64,000 bases of DNA, taken from the NCBI RefSeq assembly GCF_026914265.1, contig NC_069133.1:10547937-10611936 (forward strand). Direction: 5' to 3'. The notes beneath the pieces were generated by a model. That model made no database searches. It saw nothing but the letters and a program-made list of their open reading frames with translations, and was not told the DNA's origin. This DNA comes from Mya arenaria (taxonomy: Eukaryota; Mollusca; Bivalvia; Myida; Myidae). The position numbers were made by a program, and so were the translations under genes. The stretch's first letter is position 1. Each line of letters opens with the position of its first letter. Positions 21,201 to 36,200 of the stretch are shown here, piece by piece.

Positions 21201-24200
21201 TATGCTCGTTCATAAGATAGTTTAGTGTCGTATGCTTGTTCATTAGATAGTTAAGTGTCGTACGCTCGTTCATAGATAGTTAAGTGTCGTACGCGCGTTC
21301 ATTAGATAGTTTATTGTCGTTCGCTCGTTCATTAGATAGTTAATTGTCGTATGCTCGTTCATTAGATAGCTAAGTATCGTATGCTCGTTCATTAGAAAGT
21401 TAATTGTCGTATGCTCGTTCATTAGATAGTTAAGTGTCGTATGCTCGTTCATTAGAAAGTTAAGTGTCGTATCTCGTTCATTAGATAGTTAAGTGCCGTA
21501 TGCTTGTTCATTAGATAGTTAAGTACCGTATGCTCATTCATTATAGGTAATTAAGTGCCGTATGCTAGTTGATCAGATAATTAAGTGTCCCACACTCGTT
21601 CATTAGATAGTTACTTGTCCTATGCTCGTTCATTAGATAGTTAAGTATCGTACGCTCGTTCAATAGATAGTTAAGTGTCGTAGGCTCGTTCATTAGAAAG
21701 TTAATTGTCGTATGCTCGTTCATTAGATAGTTAAGTGTCGTATGCTCGTTCATTAGAAAGTTAAGTGTCGTATCTCGTTCATTAGATAGTTAAGTGCCGT
21801 ATGCTTGTTCATAAGATAGTTAAGTACCGTATGCTCATTCATTATAGGTAATTAAGTGCCATATGCTAGTTGACCAGATAATTAAGTGTCCCACACTCGT
21901 TCATTAGATAGTTACGTGTCCTATGCTCGTTTATTAGATATTTAAGTGTCGTACGCTCGTTCATTAGATAGTTAAGTGTCGTACGCTCGTTCATTAGATA
22001 GTTAAGTGTCCCACACTCGTTCATTAGATAGTTAAATGTCCTATGCTCGTTCATTAGATAGTTAAGGATCGTACGCTCGTTCATTAGATAGTTAAGTGTC
22101 GTACGCTCGTTCATTAGATAGTTAAGTGTCGTACGCTCGTTCATTAGATAGTTAAGTGTCGTACGTTCGTTCATTAGATAGTTAAGTGTAGTACGCTCGT
22201 TCATTAGATAGTTAAGTGTCGTATGCTCGTTCATTAGATAGTTTAGTGTCGTACGCTCGTTCATAGATAGTTAAGTGTCGTACACACGTTCATTAGATAG
22301 TTTAGTGTCGTACACTCGTTCATTAGATAGTTAAGTGTCGTTATTCGTTCATTAGATAGTTAAGTGTCGTACACTCGTACAGTAGATAGTTAAGTGTCGT
22401 ACACTCGTTCATGAGATAGTTTAGTGTCGTATGCCCGTTCATTAAATAGTTTAGTGTCGTATGCTCGTTCATTAAATACTTTATTGTCGTACAATGATGC
22501 TCGTTTATTAGTTGATAAAGTGCCATACGCTCGTTCAATAAATAGACAACTTTCGTCCCCTCGTCTATTATATAATTAAGTGTCTTACGATCATTCTTTA
22601 GAAAGTTAAGTATCGTACTCTCGACCATTTGATAGTTACGGGTCGTTACTCTCTAATATATGCCTAAATAAACGTTCTTCATGATACCTTACGGACTGTG
22701 CTCTCTAAGATTTGCCTAAATAAACGTTCTTGTTGATACTCTACGTACTGTACGCGCTAAGATATGCCTAAATAAACGTTCTTGAAGATACTTTAAGGAC
22801 TGTACTCTCAAAGATATGCCTATAAACGTTCTTGGTGATACTTTACGGACTGTACTCTCTAAGATATGCCTAAATAAACGTTCTTGATGATACTTTACGG
22901 ACTGTACTCTCTAAGATATGCCTAAATAAACGTTCTTGATGATACTTTACGGACTGTACGCTCTAAGATATGCCTAAATAAACGTTCTTGATGATACTTT
23001 ACGGACTGTACTCTCTAAGATATGCCTATGAACGTTCTTGATGATACTTTACGGACTGAACGCTCTAAGATATGCCTAAATAAACGTTCTTGATGATACT
23101 TTAAGGACTGTACTTTCAAAGATATGCCTATAAACGTTCTTGGTGATACTTTACGGACTGTACTCTCTAAGATATGCCTATGAACGTTCTTGATGATACT
23201 TTACGGACTGAACGCTCTAAGATATGCCTAAATAAACGTTCTTGATGATACTTTAAGGACTGTACTTTCAAAGATATGCCTATAAACGTTCTTGGTGATA
23301 CTTTACGGACTGTACTCTCTAAGATATGCCTAAGTTAACGTTCTTGATGATACTTTACGGACTGTACTCTCTAAGATATGCCTAAATAAACGTTCTTGAT
23401 GATATTTACGGACTGTACTCTCTAAGATATACCTAAATAAGCGTTCTTTATGATACTATACTGGCTGCCCTCTCTAATATATGCCTAAATAAACGTTCTT
23501 GATGATACTTTACGGACTGTACTCTCCAAGATATGCCTAAACAAACGTTCTTGATGATACTTTACGGCCTGTACTCTCCAAGATATGCCTAAATAAACGT
23601 TCTTGATGATACTTTACGGTCTGTACTCTCCAAGATATGCCTAAATAAACGTTCTTGATGATTTTTAGGGCCTGCACGCTCCAAGATATGCCTAAATATA
23701 CGTTCTTGATGATACTTTACGGCCTGTACTCTCCAAGATATGCCTAAATAAACGTTCTTGATGATACTTTACGGCCTGTACTCTCCAAGATATGCCTAAA
23801 TATACGTTCTTGATGATTTTTAGGGCCTGCACGCTCCAAGATATGCCTAAATAAACGTTCTTGATGATACTTTACGGACTGTACTCTCTAAGATATGCCT
23901 ATAAACGTTCTTGATGATACTTTACGGCCTGTACTCTCCAAGATATGCCTAAATAAACGTTCTTGATGATACTTTACGGCCTGTACTCTCCAAGATATGC
24001 CTAAATAAACGTTCTTGATGATTTTTAGGGCCTGCACGCTCCAAGATATGCCTAAATATACGTTCTTGATGATACTTTACGGTCTGTACTCTCCAAGATA
24101 TGCCTAAATAAACGTTCTTGATGATTTTTAGGGCCTGCACGCTCCAAGATATGCCTAAATATACGTTCTTGATGATACTTTACGGTCTGTACTCTCCAAG

Positions 24201-27200
24201 ACATGCCTAAATAAACGTTCTTGATGATTTTTAGGGCCTGCACGCTCCAAGATATGCCTAAATATACGTTCTTGATGATACTTTACGGCCTGTACTCTCC
24301 CAGATATGCCTAAATAAACGTTCGACGTGATACTTTACGGCCTACACTCTCCAAGATATGCCTAAATAAATGTTATCAATGATACTATACTGTCTGTACT
24401 CTTTAAATATGCCTTAATAAACATTTTTGTGATACTTTATTTGCTGTACTCTCTAAGATATGCCTAATAAACGTTCTTCATGATACTGTACAGGCTGAAT
24501 TCTCTAAGATATGCCTAATAAACGTTCTTCATGATACTGTACAGGCTGAATTCTCTAAGATATGCCTAATAAACGTTCTTCATGATACTGTACAGGCTGA
24601 ATTCTCTAAGATATGCCTAATAAACGTTCTTCATGATACTGTACAGGCTGAATTCTCTAAGATATGCCTAATAAACGTTCTTCATGATACTGTACAGGCT
24701 GAATTCTCTAAGATATGCCTAATAAACGTTCTTCATGATACTGTACAGGCTGAATTCTCTAAGATATGCCTAATAAACGTTCTTCATGATACTGTACAGG
24801 CTGAATTCTCTAAGATATGCCTAAAGAAACGTTTTTGTGATACTTTACTGATTGAACTCTCTTAGATATGCCGATATTTTTCGAGATATTATACTGACTA
24901 CCCTCTCTCAGATATGCCTTAACAGACGTTTGTAATTATACTGTACGGGCTGTTCTCTCTTAGATATGCCTAAATAAACGTTTAGCATAATACAAAAATT
25001 TGTCCGAAGTCTCTACGAAATGCCTCAATAAATGTTCTGCTTGATACAATACTGGCTGAACTTTCTCAGATATGCCTAAATAAACGTTCTTCGTGATACT
25101 ATACTGACTGCCCTCCCTCAGATATGACTAAATAAACGTTCTTCGTGATACTATACCGACTGCCCTCCCTCAGATATGACTAAATAGACGTTCTTCGTGA
25201 TACTATACTGACTGCCCTCCCTCAGATATGACTAAATAAACGTTCTTCGTGATACTATACCGACTGCCCTCCCTCAGATATGACTAAATAGACGTTCTTC
25301 GTGATACTATACTGACTGCCCTCCCTCAGATATGACTAAATAGACGTTCTTCGTGATACTATACCGACTGCCCTCCCTCAGATATGCCTAAATAGACGTT
25401 CTTCGTGATACTATACTGACTGCCCTCCCTCAGATATGCCTAAATAGACGTTCTTCGTGATACTATACCGACTGCCCTCCCTCAGATATGACTAAATAGA
25501 CGTTCTTCGTGATACTATACCGACTGCCCTCCCTCAGATATGACTAAATAGACGTTCTTCGTGATACTATACTGACTGCCCTCCCTCAGATATGACTAAA
25601 TAGACGTTCTTCGTGATACTATACCGACTGCCCTCCCTCAGATATGCCTAAATAGACGTTCTTCGTGATACTATACTGACTGCCCTCCCTCAGATATGAC
25701 TAAATAGACGTTCTTCGTGATACTATACCGACTGCCCTCCCTCAGATATGACTAAATAAACGTTCTTCGTGATACTATACTGACTGCCCTCCCTCAGATA
25801 TGACTAAATAGACGTTCTTCGTGATACTATACCGACTGCCCTCCCTCAGATATGACTAAATAGACGTTCTTCGTGATACTATACTGACTGCCCTCCCTCA
25901 GATATGACTAAATAGACGTTCTTCGTGATACTATACCGACTGCCCTCCCTCAGATATGACTAAATAGACGTTCTTCGTGATACTATACCGACTGCCCTCC
26001 CTCAGATATGACTAAATAGACGTTCTTCGTGATACTATACCGACTGCCCTCCCTCAGATATGACTAAATAGACGTTCTTCGTGATACTATACTGACTGCC
26101 CTCCCTCAGATATGACTAAATAGACGTTCTTCGTGATACTATACTGACTGCCCTCCCTCAGATATGACTAAATAGACGTTCTTCGTGATACTATACCGAC
26201 TGCCCTCCCTCAGATATGACTAAATAGACGTTCTTCGTGATACTATACTGACTGCCCTCCCTCAGATATGACTAAATAAACGTTCTTCGTGATACTATAC
26301 CGACTGCCCTCCCTCAGATATGCCTAAATAGACGTTCTTCGTGATACTATACTGACTGCCCTCCCTCAGATATGCCTAAATAGACGTTCTTCGTGATACT
26401 ATACTGACTGCCCTCCCTCAGATATGACTAAATAGACGTTCTTCGTGATACTATACCGACTGCCCTCCCTCAGATATGCCTAAATAGACGTTCTTCGTGA
26501 TACTATACCGACTGCCCTCCCTCAGATATGCCTAAATAGACGTTCTTCGTGATACTATACTGACTGCCCTCCCTCAGATATGCCTAAATAGACGTTCTTC
26601 GTGATACTATACCGACTGCCCTCCCTCAGATATGACTAAATAGACGTTCTTCGTGATACTATACTGACTGCCCTCCCTCAGATATGACTAAATAGACGTT
26701 CTTCGTGATACTATACTGACTGCCCTCCCTCAGATATGCCTAAATAGACGTTCTTCGTGATACTATACTGACTGCCCTCCCTCAGATATGACTAAATAAA
26801 CGTTCTTCGTGATACTATACTGACTGCCCTCCCTCAGATATGACTAAATAGACGTTCTTCGTGATACTATACTGACTGCCCTCCCTCAGATATGCCTAAA
26901 TAGACGTTCTTCGTGATACTATACCGACTGCCCTCCCTCAGATATGACTAAATAGACGTTCTTCGTGATACTATACTGACTGCCCTCCCTCAGATATGAC
27001 TAAATAAACGTTCTTCGTGATACTATACCGACTGCCCTCCCTCAGATATGCCTAAATAGACGTTCTTCGTGATACTATACTGACTGCCCTCCCTCAGATA
27101 TGACTAAATAGACGTTCTTCGTGATACTATACTGACTGCCCTCCCTCAGATATGCCTAAATAAACGTTCTTCGTGATACTATACTGACTGCCCTCCCTCA

Positions 27201-30200
27201 GATATGCCTAAATAGACGTTCTTCGTGATACTTTACTGACTGCCCTCCCTCAGATATGCCTAAATAGACGTTCTTCGTGATACTATACTGACTGCCCTCC
27301 CTCAGATATGCCTAAATAAACGTTCTTCGTGATACTATACTGACTGCCCTCCCTCAGATATGACTAAATAGACGTTCTTCGTGATACTATACTGACTGCC
27401 CTCCCTCAGATATGCCTAAATAGACGTTCTTCGTGATACTATACTGACTGCCCTCCCTCAGATATGACTAAATAGACGTTCTTCGTGATACTATACTGAC
27501 TGCCCTCCCTCAGATATGCCTAAATAGACGTTCTTCGTGATACTATACTGACTGCCCTCCCTCAGATATGACTAAATAGACGTTCTTCGTGATACTATAC
27601 TGACTGCCCTCCCTCAGATATGACTAAATAGACGTTCTTCGTGATACTATACTGACTGCCCTCCCTCAGATATGACTAAATAAACGTTCTTCGTGATACT
27701 ATACTGACTGCCCTCCCTCAGATATGACTAAATAAACGTTCTTCGTGATACTATACTGACTGCCCTCCCTCAGATATGCCTAAATAGACGTTCTTCGTGA
27801 TACTTTACTGACTGCCCTCCCTCAGATATGACTAAATAGACGTTCTTCGTGATACTATACTGACTGCCCTCCCTCAGATATGCCTAAATAGACGTTCTTC
27901 GTGATACTATACTGACTGCCCTCCCTCAGATATGACTAAATAGACGTTCTTCGTGATACTTTACTGACTGCCCTCCCTCAGATATGACTAAATAGACGTT
28001 CTTCGTGATACTATACTGACTGCCCTCCCTCAGATATGACTAAATAAACGTTCTTCGTGATACTATACTGACTGCCCTCCCTCAGATATGACTAAATAGA
28101 CGTTCTTCGTGATACTATACTGACTGCCCTCCCTCAGATATGACTAAATAAACGTTCTTCGTGATACTATACCGACTGCCCTCCCTCAGATATGCCTAAA
28201 TAGACGTTCTTCGTGATACTATACTGACTGCCCTCCCTCAGATATGACTAAATAGACGTTCTTCGTGATACTATACTGACTGCCCTCCCTCAGATATGCC
28301 TAAATAAACGTTCTTCGTGATACTATACCGACTGCCCTCCCTCAGATATGCCTAAATAAACGTTCTTCGTGATACTATACTGACTGCCCTCCCTCAGATA
28401 TGACTAAATAGACGTTCTTCGTGATACTATACTGACTGCCCTCCCTCAGATATGCCTAAATAGACGTTCTTCGTGATACTATACCGACTGCCCTCCCTCA
28501 GATATGCCTAAATAGACGTTCTTCGTGATACTATACTGACTGCCCTCCCTCAGATATGCCTAAATAAACGTTCTTCGTGATACTATACTGACTGCCCTCC
28601 CTCAGATATGACTAAATAGACGTTCTTCGTGATACTATACTGACTGCCCTCCCTCAGATATGACTAAATAGACGTTCTTCGTGATACTATACTGACTGCC
28701 CTCCCTCAGATATGACTAAATAAACGTTCTTCGTGATACTATACCGACTGCCCTCCCTCAGATATGACTAAATAGACGTTCTTCGTGATACTATACTGAC
28801 TGCCCTCCCTCAGATATGACTAAATAGACGTTCTTCGTGATACTTTACTGACTGCCCTCCCTCAGATATGCCTAAATAGACGTTCTTCGTGATACTATAC
28901 TGACTGCCCTCCCTCAGATATGCCTAAATAAACGTTCTTCGTGATACTATACTGACTGCCCTCCCTCAGATATGACTAAATAGACGTTCTTCGTGATACT
29001 TTACTGACTGCCCTCCCTCAGATATGACTAAATAGACGTTCTTCGTGATACTATACTGACTGCCCTCCCTCAGATATGCCTAAATAGACGTTCTTCGTGA
29101 TACTATACCGACTGCCCTCCCTCAGATATGACTAAATAGACGTTCTTCGTGATACTATACTGACTGCCCTCCCTCAGATATGACTAAATAGACGTTCTTC
29201 GTGATACTATACCGACTGCCCTCCCTCAGATATGCCTAAATAGACGTTCTTCGTGATACTATACTGACTGCCCTCCCTCAGATATGACTAAATAAACGTT
29301 CTTCGTGATACTATACTGACTGCCCTCCCTCAGATATGCCTAAATAGACGTTCTTCGTGATACTATACTGACTGCCCTCCCTCAGATATGACTAAATAGA
29401 CGTTCTTCGTGATACTATACTGACTGCCCTCCCTCAGATATGCCTAAATAGACGTTCTTCGTGATACTATACTGACTGCCCTCCCTCAGATATGACTAAA
29501 TAGACGTTCTTCGTGATACTTTACTGACTGCCCTCCCTCAGATATGACTAAATAGACGTTCTTCGTGATACTTTACTGACTGCCCTCCCTCAGATATGAC
29601 TAAATAGACGTTCTTCGTGATACTATACTGACTGCCCTCCCTCAGATATGCCTAAATAGACGTTTTTAATGATACCATACTGACTAAACTCTCTAAGATA
29701 TGCCTAAATAAAACGTTCTTCCTGATTTTATACTGGCTGCCCTCTCAAAGATATGCCTAAATAAACGTTATTAATAATATTATATGGTCTATACTCAATA
29801 AGATATGCCCTGTTTTTTTTTCTTTAAAACATTATCTAAAAATATGTGAGCCAATCAATGAATTTACCCCTCACAAGTTGCCGAAAATGGGACAGCAGGA
29901 AGCGACGAAAACCTTGCCATTGATCGAAAAACATGGAAAGAGGCGGCCCAGTCATGCAAGGGGCGCCAGAAAGATCTGTTGACTCTGGATCCAGACAATT
30001 TTGCGAACGAAATGGCTCCAATTAAACGGCAACACAAAGACGAATTGAAGCAGAATGGTTCCTGGGTTGGATATTATACCTCGCTATCAATCAACAAAGG
30101 TATGAAGCTAGAAACAGTTTGACAAATTTGCTTGGGGACGAAATGTCTGTAGCCTGGCTATTACAGCTGCCTACACGTACTCTTGGTCGTCGCGGTTTCA

Positions 30201-33200
30201 TATTTTCCTGTAAGAAACTATCATGCACATGTATCGGTAACAATAATGGTATATACGTGTATATCATAGTGTCTAACGCGCAAACTGTATCACAGCTGTA
30301 ACAGCGACGCCTTCACTGACACGACGGTTACCGTTGTATCCCAATAGGCGAGTTATTTTCAATGATCATTAACTTAAAGTTCCAGTGCCATTTAAGATAT
30401 ATGATACAGAATAAATAAATAGAAGTGATTATAAAACTATGATAGAGTTTCATTAAATGTCTGATAAAATCTCGAGGTCCGCACAATGCCATATTAAAAA
30501 GAAATGTATGGGAAATACCAGCGAAATCCCTAACTGGACCACTAACTAAATATATATGCTACTGAGGTAGATAAGTGGGCGAAGCATTGCGCTTTGCAAA
30601 CAATATCTGAGCAGTAACCGGATTAGACTGGAGAAATAATAGAGCCAACAGGCTCAATAATACCTAATTATCGTGCCAAAAATAAGAATACAATGTAATG
30701 ACGATAAATACGCAAGTGAACATGCTCTGACTATCCTGTCCTTATTTAAGACAGAACTATAGCTTATATTTCTAACTTTATTTGTTCAGGTATTGCTCCT
30801 ATCACGAATTCCTTGTTATGTGCAAAATTAACAATCACGAACGTTGAAATAACCAATGGCGGAGAAACATCCCTTTACAGCTTTGGTGTGGATGCTATTA
30901 CTTGTACGAGTTCTTTGCCGTTTCTGTGCTACAATTCAAGCAACGGTAAGATATGGTTTCTGTGATTACTCTATTTTTTTTTTAAATTTCTAAAGCCTCT
31001 TTAACACATCTTTATTCCTACAGCGACCTGTAATACTTCGTAAGCTGGTTATTAAGGTTTGGTTTGTTTATAATGAATTATAGTTATGTAACCGGTTGAT
31101 ATCGTAGTATGTACACGCTCCATAGCAGTTTATTATGGGTTGGAAATTCTCCAATGCGTCGCCCGTTGTACACGGATGCGAAACAGAAGCCCGGACATTG
31201 ACAACATAACCTGGCCATTGGCAACACAACCTGTTAGTTGGCAACGCAAACTGGACAATGGCAACACAGCCTGGACATTGGCAACATAACCTGGACATTG
31301 GCGACACAACCTGTTAGTTGGCAACGCAACCTGGACATTGGCAACACAGCCTGGACATTGGCAACACAACATGGACATTGGCAACACAACCTGTGCATTG
31401 GTAGCACAACTTGGACATTGGTAATACAGCCTGTTAATTGGTAAAACAACCTGAACATTGGCAACACAACCTGTTGAATGGCAACGCAACCTGGACATTG
31501 GCAACACAGCCTGGACATTGGCAACACAACCTGAACATTGGCAACACAACCTGTGCATTGGTTGCGCAACTTGGACATTGGCAACACAACCTGGTTATTG
31601 GCAAACAAACTGGACATTGACGAACCAACCTGTTCATTGGCAACACAACCTGTTCATTGGCAACACAACCTGTGCATTGGCAACACAACCTGGACATAGG
31701 CAACACAACCTAGACATTGGCAACATAACTTGGACATTGGCAACACAACCTAGACATTGACAACACAACCTGGACATTGGCAACACAACCTGGACATTGG
31801 CAACACAACCTGGACATTGGCAACACAATCTGGACATTGGCAACACAACCTGGACACAGGCAACACAATCTGGACATAGGCAACACATTGGCAACATAAC
31901 CTGAACATTGGCAACACAATCTGGACATTGGCAACATCCAAGACATTCGCAACACAACCTGGACATTGGCAACACAACCTGGACATTGGCAACAAAACCT
32001 AGACATTGGCAACACAACCTGGACATTGGCAACACAATCTGGACATTGGCAACACAACCTGGACATAGGCAACACAACCTGGACATTGGCAACATAACAT
32101 AGACATTGGCAACACAACCTGGACATTGGCAACACAATCTGGACATTGGCAACACAACCTGGACACAGGCAACACAATCTGGACATAGGCAACACATTGG
32201 CAACATAACCTGAACATTGGCAACACAATCTGGACATTGACAATACAACCTAGACATTGGCTACACAATCTGGACATTGACAACACAACCTGGACATTGG
32301 CAACACAACCTAGACATTGGCAACACACTCTGGACATAGGCAACACAACCTGTTAATTGGCAACACAACCTGGACATAGGCAACACAACCTGGACACTGG
32401 CAACACACCCTGTTAATTGGCAATACAACCTGGACATTGGCAACACAACCTGGACATTGGCAACACAACCTGTTAATTGGCAATACAACCTGGACATTGG
32501 CAACACAACCTGGACATTGGCAACACAACCTGGACACTGGCAACACACCCTGTTAATTGGCAATACAACCTGGACATTGGCAACACAACCTGGACACTGG
32601 CAACACACCCTGTTAATTGGCAATACAACCTGGACATTGGCAACACAACCTGGACATTGGCAACACAACCTGGACATTGGCAACACAACCTGGACATTGG
32701 CTACACAATCTGGACATTGGCAACACAACCTGGACATTGGCAACACAACCTGTTAATTGGCACCATTACGATAACACAATCGAGCCTTGTGCACCTAGTG
32801 AAGCATGTTAAAATCTGAATTTTGTATAGAGGAAACCGTTTGTCAATGGAAAGCTATTAAAGTGAGGAAACGGGACAATAACACTTTTCATAAAAACAAA
32901 GAATTAACGCCGTCAGAACTTTGTCGTTTGACACAATTCATAGTCGATCTTATGTGGCACTTCCAATGATTCTTTTTTATTTAACTCTTTAAAATATCTG
33001 AAACTCAACCGACTATACTAATCGTTTACCTCCATCGTCAACAAATTAGCACAAAAACGGAAGACGCGTTGGAGCATGTTCAACGCATAATAAAATATTG
33101 TAACTCAAATTATCCCCACACATGATATCGTTATCTTATTTTAATAATGAATAACTTAACACCATATTGACAAGTGGACAGCAATTGCATTGTTTTTAAG

Positions 33201-36200
33201 ATATAATTCGACTTTCATTAACTTCGAACGTATTGAAATTTGCTTTGGAATTCTAATTCAGTTGCAGGGCCTCCACTGCCAAGCAATTCTAGGCTAGCAT
33301 GGAAAGAAGCACACGAACATTGCACTATGTGGGCCCCGCCAGTGTCACCACTCCTGGTTGCAAGGGATGGTGTGTTCGCCATTGGGAACATTACTTCCAA
33401 TATTTATACCCCTCGTGCATTGGGACAAAGTTTTTGGATTGACTACTTCCTTGAAGAAAAGACCAAAACTGTACACGGTAAACTTTACGAATCTGGAATC
33501 ATTTTGTCTACTTTACATATAACAATGCTCATTTTTTAATATTTGAAGCCATTAAGTATTTTAAAACCTAAATATATAGACATTGTTTTATCCTGTTAAG
33601 TTTGTGGAACAACAGTATGGCGTGCTGAATATTGGTATCTTCAATGAGAGTAAGATTTTTTTGCGGAAACGAGGCTTACCGAGAACACGCTGAGCCTGGG
33701 TTGGGATGAAGCCAGCTTGCACGAGCGGCAATGACAGATGCGTTTCCTCCCACCTCAGTTAAACAGTTTGGTGGAACTCTTTTGTACGTTGTGAAAAAGT
33801 AGTTCCATGCAGGTTCTTTTTTATCTTTGTCCGTGGCCAAGATAAGGATTTCCAGCATGGTCAAGTCTACTTATCTGGGATGGGAGAAAACGACATCTGC
33901 TCCAACAGTTAATTGTTAAAGTTACCAACAAGCTTACTCATCAGAAAAAAGTATAGTATAACATTGACATTTAATTGTTTTGTAGATGAAGCAGACATAT
34001 TTCAGTGTGGATATATCACACTCACGAAACCGAGCGTACAATATACAGATTGTTACGTGAAGAAAGGGTATATATGTAAACCATCTGACACGGAACCTGA
34101 ACCATCAAGAAGCGAACAAACAAACTGTAAGTTGTGTTGTTGTCTTTTGCCATTTCCATGAAAGGGACTCGCTCATGGCTTTGTAAAATGCACTTTTTTG
34201 TATGTCGAAATTAAGTGAGGCAAATCAGTAGGAGTGTTAAAATAAAATAGTTTAGTTAATTTTATAGAAATAACGGCAACTGACGGCTAGAACCCTTCAA
34301 CAAATGTTTATATATATATATACTCAAATATCGTCTTTGAAGTCCACGATTTTGAATAGCGTTAGTATTCGGATTGAAAAAAGGCTTAAAAGCTAAGTTA
34401 TCCATATGCTGGTGTATGATTCCTTGTAGGCGTGTGGCTTTAATGTCAGTTTTCGAATGTTTCCTTTAATGTACTGGCGTGGCTTAGTTCCCAACTAAAC
34501 CCAGAATATTTTTCGTATACCTAAAGCGTATTTCTTTCTGCAATATCTGTACCAATGAGTAAAACAGTTATAGTATAATAAGTGTTCTCAGATGCATTAA
34601 CGGGGAAAACATTTTGGTGCCAAAACATGAGAGACTTCCTTCAAAACTAAGTACTGTTTTTCATGGACTGAGATCCGTTTGAATTCGAGTCTGCGTGTTT
34701 TATTTTAATAGTAAAGTTAGTTTATACCCCATATTATACAACGATTGTTAAACAAGTTACTGCAGCATTGTATTGATCACTTTTGTTGGCACAATAGTAA
34801 AAGGGAGTGTGTTGTGGTGGAAAATGGAGTACCCTTGGTGACCAGATATTAAACTCACATGTCCGGCTTGGTGACCAGAAATTAAACTCACATGTCCGGC
34901 TTGGTGACCAGATATTAAACTCACATGTCCGGCTTGGTGACCAGATATTAAACTCACATGTCCAGCTTGGTGACCAGATATTAAACTCACTTGTCCGGCT
35001 TGGTGACCAGAAATTAAACTCACATGTCCGGCTTGGTGACCAGATATTAGACTCACATGTCCGGCTTGGTGACCAGAAATTAAACTCACATGTCCGGCTT
35101 GGTGACCAGAAATTAAACTCACATGTCCGGCTTGGTGACCAGAAATTAAACTCACATGTCCAGCTTGGTGACCAGAAATTAAACTCACATGTCCAGCTTG
35201 GTGACCAGAAATTAAACTCACATGTCCAGCTTGGTGACCAGAAATTAAACTCACATGTCCAGCTTGGTGACCAGAAATTAAACTCACATGTCCAGCTTGG
35301 TGACCAGAAATTAAACTCACATGTCCAGCTTGGTGACCAGAAATTAAACTCACATGTCCAGCTTGGTGACCAGAAATTAAACTCACATGTCCAGCTTGGT
35401 GACCAGAAATTAAACTCACATGTCCAGCTTGGTGACCAGAAATTAAACTCACATGTCCAGCTTGGTGACCAGAAATTAAACTCACATGTCCAGCTTGGTG
35501 ACCAGAAATTAAACTCACATGTCCAGCTTGGTGACCAGAAATTAAACTCACATGTCCAGCTTGGTGACCAGAAATTAAACTCCCATGTACCCAGGCTTGG
35601 AATCGAACCCGGGACGCCTTGGTGAGAAGGGAATGCACTTACCACTTCGCTAACCGCAAAGGAAAATTCATGCTGTAACAAACCATATGACTTCCTTATT
35701 CACAAGCTCTCACATTTGAGACCATGTTATGCACCAGTCAATTGTAACCACGGTCCCCCAGGTCCGGGAATAGCGGTGACTTTGATTTTCGGTCCAGCCA
35801 ACCCCGGGTAAAATCTCCGAACTGCGGGAACGAACTGATGGTCAAATCCCCACCAAATGCCCCCTCACCCCAGGGAGCCTAGGTAAGGCAAATTCCCCGC
35901 TATATTTTGCACCAAGACAAAACCACCACATTCACCCGGCACTGCGGCGCCACCTGAATGGTTAAAACACGGCCCATTTCCCCGGCTTTCCCCGATATAC
36001 CCCCGGACCTGGGGGCCTTGGTTACAATTGACTGGTGCATTGTGTGTTTGCGTTTTTAAATACCCGTTTCTTTGACTATGTAAAATTATAATGAATAATT
36101 TCTCCTATCGTTTTAAGGCCAAATGAGAATATAGATGCAAAGTTCAACACAATGTCTAAACTGACATTATACAATCGAGTATGCACGAGGTTTGACCACA

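Noticed and set aside
19122..22645. Minus-strand MNERTTLNYL repeat proteins up to 397 codons
   Set aside because: These are translations of the 30-bp minisatellite in an intron. Every unit offers an ATG, frames are broken by indels, and no flanking exons exist.
22646..29800. CRISPR-like array of regular 52-bp units
   Set aside because: The units are contiguous with no unique spacers, and the context is a eukaryotic intron. This is a satellite.
34734..35681. Three overlapping long frames (EFNFWSPSWTC, HQAGHVSLISG and similar repeats)
   Set aside because: All three frames of a 33-bp tandem repeat are open, which is expected by period and not evidence of coding.
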